Shown here piece after piece: positions 1-11,279 of a stretch of DNA of 64,000 nucleotides. Source of the stretch: Sapria himalayana (Eukaryota; Streptophyta; Magnoliopsida; Malpighiales; Rafflesiaceae); NCBI GenBank assembly GCA_029783825.1, contig JAREIK010000801.1, forward strand, positions 10,876,391 through 10,940,390. Reading direction: 5' to 3'. The notes under the pieces were generated by a model. That model searched no databases. It worked only from the letters and a program-made list of their open reading frames with translations, and was not told the DNA's origin. Positions within the stretch are counted from its first letter, which is position 1. Each line of letters begins with the position of its first letter. The position numbers and the translations under genes are program-made.

Positions 1-1110
1 ACCTAGCACATGTCAAACCCATGCTAGCTTCATTGCAGTGAGATAAGCCTGAACCAGTGCAGCATACAACCTAGCCTAGACTAAACCCACTCAATGGCTC
101 CCGCTTCATTGCAAAATCTAGATGTTTATATCTTGAAAGTTTTACCCATAAAAATCAAAGAAGTGCCTGATGAGTTTCGAATATAAGACTTACCACCCTT
201 AGATGAAGACACTTATCATCGTACTAAGACATGAACTTCAATAGTTTCATAACACAAGGACTTACCAGCTGACCGATCATCCCAATATTATTCTCACTCA
301 ACCTCATTTAATTTTAGATTTTTTATGAGATTTAGTGTATTAGTATTTGTATATTCACACGCATAAAATAAAATATAATAAATAAAAATAAAATATATTC
401 AAATTTCAACCTCAAATTCTTTTAATATGAAAAAAAAAGAAAAATTAATGTTTATTAGATATCAAATAATGCTACTTGTTCTATATCACGATAATCATCT
501 TACTCTCAAATTTTAATTTTCACTACTCATATTTGAGTAATATTTGTCTTATTCTTATTATTCTCCTTATTTTTATTAATATTCTTATTCTTCTTATTCA
601 TCTTATTATTCTTATTTTTCTTAGTCTTTTTTTATTTTTCTTATTCTTCTTATTCGAGTTATTCTTTATGCTCTTTTTATTCTTCTAATTTTTCTTATTC
701 TATTTATTTTTCTTATTCTTTTAATATTTTCTATTCTTCTTATTTTTGTTATTCTTATTTTTCATATTCTACTTATTATTCATATCCTTCATATTCTTAT
801 TAATCATCATATTCTACTTTTTCTATCATCTACTTGATTTTCATTACTATATCACAATATCTATTCACATATTTGTGTGTTCTATCATCGTCTCAATTCA
901 ATCCATCTAGTTTTCTTGAATATTATTTTCTTTCTATCTCAGTGAGCATGGGAAGTATGTTCTTCTCTAATGATGACTTTTGTATTTTCATTGGGTGATT
1001 AAAATTTGAGCAAGAATCTCCTTGAAATTGATTACTCATTGAGTTATCCCCAAATTATTCTAAAATTGGTCCATATTCTATTGTGCATTCCCATAACTCT
1101 CATATGATAG
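1..1110. other. Gene-free flank: SINE-like repeat and TTCTTAT-rich tract
   Basis: No gene seen. Bases about 150-330 resemble repeats at 33.5, 35.9 and 38.5 kb (shared phrases around 'gacttaccac', 'cttatcatcg', 'acatgaacttcaatag', 'cccaatattattctcac'), so they look like a dispersed, probably tRNA-derived SINE. Bases about 540-800 are an imperfect TTCTTAT/TTATT pyrimidine-rich tract. The 70-residue Leu/Ile/Phe open frame across that tract is low-complexity and not taken as a gene. Confidence 0.6.
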
Positions 1111-1129
1111 ATATTTTGACTTTATTATA

Positions 1130-2960
1130 TTGATCAATTTTATTGGTTAGATAATATCTTAAAAGCTCAATATAAAGATATCTTATCAATAAAGATCTAT
1201 AAGTAAAGAGATTGTGTAAGTAATAAAGAAAACTTTTATCTATATATCGATCCCATATAGATTGTTTAATAGTTTGGTTAACCAATAGTAAGACAACATA
1301 ATTCTAGTAAATAAAATATTTTAAAATTTTAGTATGACTATTAGATCCTAAAGTTTTTTCACTTGATTTGTATATTGCATGTTTAAATAATTTAATTTAT
1401 GTAATGTTTGAATATAGAATAAAGATTGAATTATTATTAGAAAGAGTATTTATTCTAATAGAATAAAAGGTGATTATCACCATTGAGCTCATCTCAAAGA
1501 TAATTTTCTCATATTTATTCTTTTGGTACATTACTAAGTTAATAAGCTATTTATACTTGAGATTCATTCATAAATTCATACATTTTATGCAACTTGTTAA
1601 CTATCCTTGAAGAGTGCTTCATATGTATATTCTTATTCTCTAGACTCATGTATTGTAAAGACAGAATTAATATGATTTATAATTATTTATATTTTTGATT
1701 TCATAAGTATCATACTTACATAATTAATATATACTTCATTTAGATCTCACTGGTGGGTACCTAATGAGTGAAAGCATCTTAAATGACTATTACTATCTTA
1801 TGAGTCACAATCTATAGTACATATTCTATTGAATAGCGGTCACCATACTCCATAGTGAAAATGAAACTCTCACATGAAAGATAAAATCCTTGAAAAAATA
1901 TTATATAAAACATTCACATCAATCAAGACTAGTTATTCTAAGATATATATAATTAATTGACACATAAAATTATTCATACTTTAAACTTCATGGGTAGTAT
2001 ACTCATAATGATTAACAAATCTTAATTGTGGATTGTAACATATATGCTTTTCTCATGCATCACAGTCAATAAGATTATTAATACCTTCTTACTATATGAT
2101 GAGTGAGACTCATGATTTAACTGTTATCATCCACCATGATATCACACATAAACTCACCAATATTTAAATTACTAATTCAAGTTATATTAAAACAAAATAC
2201 CATTATTTTATATTTCACAATATAAATTAAATATATCAATTATTCATTATATCATTTATATAAAAACTCTAGACCTCAATTTAATCTGTCAATGAGGAGA
2301 GATTCAATGAGGTACAAGAGAAAAAATCTCATTAATCTCATGTCCTCACTCATGAGAATCTAGAATACAAACTCAAATCTCACACTATTTTGATTGATTT
2401 TTGTGGATCCACCCTAGAGAGTGAGGGTTTGAAAGTTGTCCCCCAACTCTAGGATTTAGATTTTTCTAGTTTCTTTTCTTGCACGTGGATCCTCAAGAAT
2501 TATTCCCCACAACTCTACTTTTATATATTAAAAATTTGGAATTATGTCTAACTAGAAAGTTATAGTTTTGGGAAGTTACCATGACTTTGATCTTAATGTC
2601 TCGAGGTTGATGTCACGACTCTAGAAGTGGTTGTGGTTTTGAATACCTCTTAATCTTTCTGTAACACAAAATTTCAATGCTAGAGTATCCACAACTTGTG
2701 TAATTTATTTCTATAACTACAAAACTATAGTATTAGGAATAATTATAATTTTAGGATTGATCTTTCTTCTGGATCAAATAGTTGTGGAGTTGGGAATGGA
2801 CATTACTTTGGCCTTAATCTTTCTTGCGTATCCAATGTTCATGATGATAGGAATAACCACATCTTTTACATTGACCTTTTTTTGTCTCAGATAGGCATGA
2901 TACTAAGAATAATCACAACTTTAGTCGTAGTCTCTGTTTTGATCAATTGAACACAATGCT
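1130..2960 (+). repeat. Left arm of a long imperfect inverted repeat
   Basis: This segment matches the reverse complement of about 5800-7560 along its length, with many substitutions and small indels. Anchors: 'gattatcaccattgag' at about 1472 matches the complement of about 7225; the 'gttagataatatctt' region at about 1145 matches the complement of about 7550; 'ctttctgtaacacaaa' at about 2656 is the complement of about 6123-6139. The arms diverge strongly, so this is an old structure. No transposase is recognisable in it. Confidence 0.7.
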
Positions 2961-5799
2961 AGGGATGGTCATAGCTTTGAACTTGATATTTCTCATGTAC
3001 CAAATGATCACGATACTAGGAATAACCATGGCTTTGAACATTAGCTAATACATTTGAGTTATTGCCTTTCCTTCTCTTGAGGTCCAGAGTCATAGCCTTA
3101 AGAATTAGTCATGCTAAAGAAATGCACTTTATAACACCAAGTGTCCAAAAGTTATGATATTAAATAATTATCATGGCTTAGGCCTGAGTAATTTTAACTC
3201 TAACTTTTTGTAGGCTCAAAGTTATAACTTTGGGAAAATACCATAACACTAATCTAAGAATACAAAGTCTTAAAATTGTAACCAAAAAATATATATTACA
3301 TAATTGAATGATAATATTAATAAAATGGTAGAGTCATAATATATAAATATTTTCATGATTATATAAGTAAATTTTGGCTAATAATGGATGTTGAAACTAC
3401 TATGTGAGCCACACATCACTTAGTTGCTAATTACCTATACAAGTGTACTAATTTAGTGACTATTCATCAATATTTAAAAAAACTCTAAATATATAAAATT
3501 AATCCAATTATGACTCATTTTTATATGTACACATCATCTAATATTACCACAAAAATATAAGAATGTTTAATAGTTTACATATTGAACAAACTCTTTTACT
3601 AAAATTATTATTCATCTCTAAGCAACGACTCCCCCTCAATAAAAATGATTTACTATATTATTTCAAACAAAATATTTTCCCTTCATAACTAGGTTTAAGT
3701 ATTATAGAATCTCGAATTGTAGTACACCTTTTTGTAGATATATTAATAATCATGGTGGGGTATGAATTACATGAATATACCTATGGGTAAGTTGGATGTC
3801 TATACTCATTCATACGATGGGTATATGATATTTATATATCACACGTGCGATAATTTTCTTTGGGTTGCTTCCCAAGCATCATTATATTTAATGTCTATAA
3901 CCATCAATACCTTCTCACCTCCATCGGTAATCTCTTCTATCCACTCTAGCTTTTTAGTGTAGATCTTTACTTTATTTCTTATTTCTTCCTTCGTCTTTTA
4001 TTAGTGATACTTTTTTCTTTAGTCTTTCCTTTTCATGGATGTCATAACTTCAAGAAATATTGTGGTTTCTTCTTTAGTTCTAATTGACTCTTCTCTTTTT
4101 GTATCACCAAAGTCAAAATATTGAACATAATTAATTATGCATTCTCTATTGTCATGACTTTCTCATTACATAACCACAAATACTACGGAAAAAAGCATTA
4201 TTTTTCTCCAGCACCATGTCTTTTAGCTACAAAAAATTTCAATAAGCATTTACTCAAGCTATGACCATTTCTATAGTCATGACTTTTTGCTCCAAATAAA
4301 AGACCAAAGTCACAGCCATTCCTAGCACTATGACATTGGGTTAAGAGGAGAAATGCATGAGTCATTCATTTCTACCACTACAACTTCAAGCCTATAGAGA
4401 GGAAAAGCATGATCCATAGTCATTCTCATTATCATGACTTCATTTTATAAAAAGGAAATATATGAGCTGTGACAATTCCTAGTGCCATTGAAATCTAATA
4501 TAAGAAAGCAACCAAATTAATGGTTGTTTCCTAGTGTCGTATTTCGCACTAAAAATTTATACCCATCTATTCAAGTATATAAGAAATATTTAAGAAAAAA
4601 AGAAATATCATGGGGAGTTACTACACAAAAGAGTGGGGAAGAAAAAGGTTAAGGCTATGGAGCAAAGATTCACCCAATCCTAGAAGAGATCCATAAACAA
4701 AGAGACAATTCAAGACATATACATAAATTATAAGGAGATGCATGAATTTTAAACCTCACATATAGGCAGATCCAAGATGCACAGACAAGAATTATGGATA
4801 GTGAATTTATTTCCTAGAAATTCTCGAGTCATGTCATTAGGAACCCAAAATTCCACAAAATATATTTCAACTTTTATTGAGTGAATTTCTCCCCAATGTC
4901 ATACTAAATTGATGTTTAGTATTAATATATTTTATTTCATGTGATGAAATTATATTTGATGGATTTTATATTTAGTTTGTATCATCATTTAATTATTAAT
5001 AGATATATTATTTATTTAGAACTAAAATTAAAATTATACTATTTGAAGTTTTGTGTATATTATTATAGTAGATGATAATTAGTAAGCCAGAAAACATACT
5101 TATGTGTAATAGTAAGAAGGAAGTGATAACTATTGTGATAGTGATATGTATTTGGTATGTAAACTACTTAATATTATTATATATTTTTGGTGCTTTTGGA
5201 TGATGTGTAAATATTAAAATGATCATAGTTAGTTCAATTTCATGACTTTTGAGTAGAGTGAATTTTGATGCATAATCATGAAATCAATGCATGTTTGGAG
5301 ACATATGGTGACTTGGTGTTTTATGGGTATCAAGTAGTTTAGATATCTATTCTTTTTCAAAATTTTACTTATGTTTTCTTAACAATCTTTACAAGACACA
5401 ACTATACCACCTCATTAGCACAATCATTCAATTATGTAACATATTATTTTTAGCTATGATATCATCAATGAGTTGTAGCTACACTTATCTCATTAATTGA
5501 TATGATATTAATTTTATATCATAGTAATCAAATACTCTACTAGTTCTAAAAGTTACAACCATTTTATAGCACCATGATACTATTTTTACCAAGAGTAGTA
5601 TTCTCAAGTTAGAGTCATGATTTTTTTAAGCCACTAGTTTTGAAATATAAAATGCTACAACTAAAACAACTCAGATAAAAATTATGATAATTATCCAGCA
5701 TCATCACTTTTGCACAAAAAATATTACATAAGACATTACTCATACACAATGACTTTTGAAAGTTATGACTCCACCTTCAAGAGAAAGTAAAGTCATGAC
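2961..5799. other. Spacer between inverted-repeat arms; no gene
   Basis: No coding region is recognised. The interior is AT-rich. At about 4020-4500, and again near both arm ends (2580-3030, 5560-6200), it holds degenerate, loosely tandem phrases of the type 'gtcatgactt ... attcctagtactatgac'. These look like a decayed minisatellite. The open frame at 3762-3962 has no family features. Confidence 0.5.
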
Positions 5800-7560
5800 T
5801 TTTATGCACAATCTAATTATCCAAGATTGTGACCATTCCTAGTATCACGACCATGTTATGTGTCATGACCATGATATACTATAAAAAAGAGCATTTTCAT
5901 GTTGTGGTCATTCCTAAGCACAAATAGCCATTTCACATAGTTCTCATTGTCATGGTCATTTGATGCATAAAAAAATCATTCCCAATACTGTGGTCATTTT
6001 CAATATTATAGCCATTTGATTTAAAAGAGAACCAATATCAAATTCATTATCATTCTTAGTATTGTGACTTTGGGGTATAGAGATAAAAGACATAAGTAAT
6101 AGATATTCCCAATACTACAACTTTGTGTTACAGAAAGATTAAGATATATCCTAAAGCTTTGGTCATTTTCCAAAGTAATGACCTCAAACTCAAAAAATGA
6201 AGATTAAAGTCATAAAATCTTTCAAAAGTGAACTTTTTACTTAAAGAAATGCAAAAAGTTTAGAGTATAAAAGAGAAAAGAACAAAAATCTTTATGAATC
6301 ATCTAATTCTCCAGACACCAATACAAAGTTAAAGCATAAAAGATAACTCAAGAAAAAATTCTCACTCTAGAGAATTCCTGAGCAAGTAAGAGACACAAGA
6401 CATAGGTTAATCCTAAAGTTAGGAGGTATGATTCTCAAACCCTTCTTTCTAGAAAAGATTTAGGAAATCAATCAGAATAGCATGTAATTGAAGTCTATTT
6501 CTGAGATTTTTGTGAAGGATATCATTGAAAATCGAATGATTTATGAGATTTTTATATTGCACCTCATGAATCTTTCCCTAATATAAGGCTAAATTGAGAT
6601 CTGAGATTTATATAATTTTTCTATATGTATGGTTTTGTAATTTATAAATGTGTTTGATTTATATTGTTGATTATAAATTAATAGATGTGATGATTAAATA
6701 GAACTTGAATTAGGAAAGAAGTAATAGTCTTTCAGACCATGATACCTGAGACAAACCTATCCATTGAAACTTAAAATTTCGGTATATTAATCAATATGAG
6801 TATGACACTCATGAAACCAAAAATATGAATGATTTTACATATCAATCTATTGTACGTGACTTAGAAGAATTGATTCTTAATTGAGATAAATATATTATAG
6901 AATATTCTCCTAAGTCTTTAACCTTTGAATTGCTTTTACTTGTATGGTTCTCAATAATAAAACTTGAGAAAAACATATATTAATTATGCAAGAATGATGC
7001 TTAGGATGTCTATAATGCATATACTCATAAATCATATTAGTTCTTTGACTTTATGATACATGAGGCCGAAAAATAAAAATAAACATATAAAATAACTATC
7101 AACTAGCAATTGATGAATTACCTAAAATATATGCATTTGCAAATAACTTTTGAACATGGATGATTTGTTATCTCAATAAGTAAAGTATTGATGAATAACT
7201 ATGAGGAAATAATCTTTGGGATTATCTCAATGGTGATAATTATCTTGTATGTCATAAATAAAAAGATTATTTCATAACTCAACCTTCATTCTATATCCAA
7301 ATCTAATATAATTCAAATAATTTAAACATGCATCATATAAATTAAAAGGATAAACCTTATGATCTAAAAGTTATACTGAGATCACTAATTAATTTCTTTA
7401 TTAGAAATTATATTATCTTATTATTTGTTAACTGAACTACTAATATAATCTTTATGTGATCAATATCTAGACAAAAATCTTTTTTACTATGTGTATGACT
7501 CATATGTTTGTAGATCCTTATTAGTTAATGAGTTACTAGGATACTATCTAATCAACAAAA
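5800..7560 (-). repeat. Right arm of the long inverted repeat
   Basis: Reverse-complement partner of 1130-2960 (anchors given there). The part from about 6740 is itself repeated directly at 7580-8037. The shared order includes a 'gacaaacctat' phrase, a 'gaattgattcttaattgag/ataattgattctcaattgat' phrase and a closing 'catataaaataactatcaa'. The arms may therefore derive from a longer repeated unit such as an LTR or a foldback element. Confidence 0.65.
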
Positions 7561-7579
7561 CAAAGCAGTATAATAAAGT

Positions 7580-8037
7580 TGCAACATATTAGGCAAACCT
7601 ATATGTCAAAACCTAATATTAAGATTAGTTTAATCATGCAAAGATTGACACTTATGAAATAGAAAGCATGAATACTTTTATAAGTCGATCTATTATTCAT
7701 ATTTTAAAATAATTGATTCTCAATTGATGTGTGAGATTTTATAGAATATTTTCCTAATCTATTCACCTTAGTATTAGAATTTCATGTTATCATGGTGGAT
7801 GATGACTTATAAGTCCTTGAGACATATGTGAGTAGAGGTGAATTATAAGGTAGTGATAGTCATACAAGTTACTTTCTATCATATGATTTCTATTGATGAG
7901 ATTTGAGAGAAGATATATGTTAATTGTCATGAGTATGATACCTACAATACCAAAATACTATTACTTTTAATATCGCGCTAGTTCATATTTTTATGATAAA
8001 TGAGATTAGATAATAAAAATGCATATAAAATAACTAT
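7580..8037 (-). repeat. Partial direct copy of the right arm, cut by an hAT insertion
   Basis: Collinear with about 6740-7100, ending in the same 'catataaaataactatc' phrase. In the first copy that phrase continues as 'aactagcaattg'. Here it is interrupted by the hAT element. The sequence resumes at 11126 as 'ataattagagactac', which aligns loosely with the expected continuation. The first copy therefore serves as an approximate empty site for the hAT insertion. Confidence 0.55.
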
Positions 8038-8479
8038 CAAAAATGATCAGCCCGACACAGCATGACCAGCCTGAGGCTGATGGATTTGGGCTGAGTCATT
8101 CAGGGTCATGCCAAAGTTGGGACTAGTTGGAATTGTGAATTAATTAGTTTAAATTTTTTTTTTCAAATTTCATATTTGTATTTCAAAATGTGGATTAATT
8201 GTGGCATAAAACATAACGACATTATATTATTTATTTATTTCATATAAATGATAAATCACAAAAAAATATATTCATTAATACAAATAACAAAATATAATAA
8301 ATAATCAAAAATATCAAAAAAATACATTCATCTTGTCATTCATTATTCAATCTAAAAATAAATATAATAATACATGGTCACAACTCATAACAACATAAAA
8401 TAAAAATCATCAATCTAAATCATAATAAATAATAATGCAAGCCCAATGTCTCAATCTCAATGCCAATCAGTATGAATAT

Positions 8480-10230
8480 GCAACTGATTATCATTGCATA
8501 AGTATCTGATGGTATCACTAAAGAAAGGCTCAACCTCCTAGAAGTCTAATGAATCGTCATCTATCAGCAACTCTTTCGCTCATTCCAGCATGATCTCGAT
8601 CATGAATGCCCAATCTCAAATTCTCTTAATCATTTATGCATGCTAGTATGTTATTTATATATAGTTATAATCTTGATCTCCTATTTAAAATTACATTGAC
8701 TACAATAGAAAAAATAAACTTTGATACTACACTCGACACTGGATGAGTCAGTATAACTAATATTATTTTAGATAACACAGGATAGGTGGACTCATATGAT
8801 TTTTATCATTGTAAAATATCAAGATTTTTATTATTGTTATCTGATAGGATTAAGCAAAAATTAATATAAGTACCAAGACAGCTCACTCATATTTGATGAT
8901 ACACCCCACCATTTTCTCATCGTCAACTGAATGAAGAACTCATTATCTCTGAATAAAGTATTCATGTTCATACTTATAGTCTGGCTACTCTACCACCATA
9001 CCTAATATCATAGTATGTAAATAAGTCAGTCAATTTTTTATGAATATGCCTTTCAGGTTGGTGTTCCTAGTTCATGCACGATGATATATATGTTAAAATA
9101 TCTTCTACTCATTGCACCTTAAACCTAGGATCCATGCAAGTAGCCAAGCAATAAAGAGAAAATTATTGACCAATACTATGTATTTGACTTCCATCTCAAT
9201 AGACATGTCATTAAATGAAGGGTCATCTCTAAGCTTTCTAAATATGTTACTAATATTGCATATGTACCTGAGTGTAATATAATGGTAAGAATATAAACTG
9301 ATGAAAATATATTGCTCATATCATATAAAATCTTCAAAATTTTTATAAATAAAATTCATATATCACAATCTCTTTTTCAATAAAAAATTAGTCACTCTTA
9401 CTATTAACATAGTCAAATATTACATATTCGTATCCAACACATGACTCTAATATCAGGTATGTGTATTTCCAATGATGTCTCGTATCCATTTAAAATTTTT
9501 TCTTCTTTAGACCCATAGACAAATAGAGACTACCAAACTATTATTATCTGCTAGGTATACGAGAATATTTTAGTGAGTTACATATTTTTTTCTAAAGTAA
9601 GCGAAATGGCCTTCATCTCTGCTTGTACTATTAGGTTAATGATGTGATACATATATCTAACTTGAAAAATCTATCCTAATGATCTATCTATAATGATCCT
9701 AACAAACATGTTAATTACTACTTCATTATTAGATACATTCTTAAATGATATTATATTTTGTTTCTAATATTATATTCTCTAAAGATTCTTATTTTCACTC
9801 ATATATGATCGGACTATCATGATGATGAAAAATCTCTGAAAATCCTAACATATTTTTATTTAGAATCTATTTAGAATCTACATAATGAGAATTAAGACAT
9901 GTATAAGATGCATCTTTGCGACTAGTCCAGATATCGAACTTCATGGACATAACGCTACGAATCCTACAATATACATGCTACAAATAAGTCTATATGATAC
10001 TGACTATCCTTAAATCCTCTAAAAATCTAATCAGATGATTCATCGTGATGATTTGTTTGATCTTGTCAACCCTCCCTAACTCATTATGATATATAAAGAG
10101 GGTCAACATAAAAGCTGAACTAGATTCAATCTCAATCATGTCTACCCTCTCAAAGACATGTCTCTTTAAGTGTCCAGCCCCACATGCACTCCTATAAGTT
10201 AATATTTTCTTACAATACATGCATTGTGTT
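8480..10230 (-). pseudogene. hAT transposase (BED zinc finger / RICESLEEPER-like), broken
   Basis: Reading leftwards on the minus strand, a BED-type zinc-finger start (about 10220-10140) has a YCK motif followed by 'GAGHLKRHV'. At about 9610-9720 the residues 'FQVRYMYHIINLIVQ' match the hAT catalytic-core signature around the C-H-I-L-N-L-I-V segment. 'HHWKYTYL' at about 9470 corresponds to the RWNSTY region, and 'ATCMDPRFK' at about 9140 to the DPR block. The C-terminal dimerisation domain appears around 8840-8660 as 'YPVLSKIILVILTHPVSS', the counterpart of the P-x-L-x-x-x-A-R-D-x-L-x-x-P-V-S-T segment. Numerous stops and frameshifts interrupt it. Order and spacing equal a typical transposase of about 650-700 residues, so the element was once autonomous; it cannot make protein now. 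Confidence 0.82.
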
Positions 10231-10629
10231 GATTCTTCATCAATACCTATTATATTTTTATTTTGTATAATGTTAAATTGAGTCCAAATTATAGATTTTT
10301 TTCTATTTTTTTTTATTATTTAGATGTTTGAGTTTGTATAGATGTCATAGGAGAAAACATGATTTCAGCCTCGTACATTTCTGTAAAATTATCAATATTA
10401 AAATTATATATGTTAATATTAATATTATTTGCATTATCATTTATTCACTATTTGTCATTTTAGATTTTTATTAGTTTATTAATTATATTCTAAATTCTAT
10501 TTTTTAAATTAAATATTAATGATATTAAATTATTAATACAAATTTAAATTAAAAAACTAATTAAATTTTAAAAATAATATTCATTTAGTTATTTATGGAA
10601 TGCCAAAGTTTGTTGTTCGTGGAGATAGT

Positions 10630-10675
10630 GCCACGTGTTTTGCATCCACGTGGGCCTATACTATCCCACGTGGAC
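10630..10675. promoter_or_regulatory. Cluster of three CACGTG-type sites upstream of the hAT transposase
   Basis: Three ACGTG cores occur within about 45 bp: 'gccacgtgtt', 'tccacgtggg' and 'cccacgtgga'. The last two form an inverted pair. They lie about 400 bp upstream of the minus-strand transposase start. CACGTG is the plant G-box bound by bZIP and bHLH factors; a role in the element's promoter is inference. The sites could equally be structural subterminal repeats. Confidence 0.35.
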
Positions 10676-11163
10676 GTCATGAGCCAAACATGTGTCAATA
10701 ATTTTTAAAAACCTGCCACATGTAAAAAGCATGGTGATTTTTTTTATAATAAAAAATTATTATTTTTATATAAAAGTGGGAAATTTGGACATGGTCCGAA
10801 TCGAACCGTGCCTGAAACCTTGCCCCATCCATGGCATGTTACCTAACAGTGCTACTAGACTATTCCTTCAAAATAGGTAGCTAGGTTGTCCTAGCCCGGA
10901 CAAGAGGCCCGGCACCCTTTGGCACGTCATGAGGCCCGACACCCTCCCCCCCGACCAGTCATGAGGCCCGACACCCCATGGCCCAGCATGGCATGAGTCA
11001 GGCCTCGAGCCAGTACATCACGGGTCCATGCAAGATTCTAGACCATGCTATAATATGCTAGGCACGGCTCAGTCAATCTATGCCACGGGCCAGGCCCAAG
11101 CTACCCAACCAACTTAACACCTTTAATAATTAGAGACTACACATTTTAGTAGGTACTATGTGT

Positions 11164-11196
11164 CAATTGTATGAAGATTAAATCTTCATACAATTG
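11164..11196. repeat. Perfect 33-bp palindrome
   Basis: Two 16-bp arms, CAATTGTATGAAGATT and its exact complement, flank a single A. Partial copies of the same words ('gaagattaaatcttgaag') follow to about 11277, giving a short cluster of nested inverted and direct repeats just outside the hAT element's right end. Confidence 0.85.
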
Positions 11197-11279
11197 TATA
11201 AAGATTTAAATCTTGAAGATTTAATCTTGAAGATTAAAGCATACTTTTGTCAATTGTATGAAGATTAAATCTTGAAGAG

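Larger units (their letters stand above)
8038..11125 (-). mobile_element. hAT-superfamily DNA transposon, degenerate but near full length
   Basis: GC-rich rims with 'cagcccgaca', 'aggcccggcaccc' and 'gggccaggccc' phrases flank an AT-rich body carrying a transposase pseudogene on the minus strand. The right end 'TTAACACCTTTA' (ending 11125) is two transitions away from the 'TTGACACCTCTA' end of the smaller elements at 26.8 and 56.2 kb. The flanking 8-mers ATAACTAT (about 8030-8037) and ATAATTAG (11126-11133) agree at 6 of 8 bases, consistent with an old hAT target-site duplication. The left terminal TAGAGGTGT-type bases are not visible, so the left boundary is approximate. Confidence 0.7.

Noticed and set aside
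476..688. Leu/Phe/Ile-rich small membrane-like peptide
   Set aside because: Encoded by a TTCTTAT low-complexity tract; such tracts give hydrophobic frames by chance.
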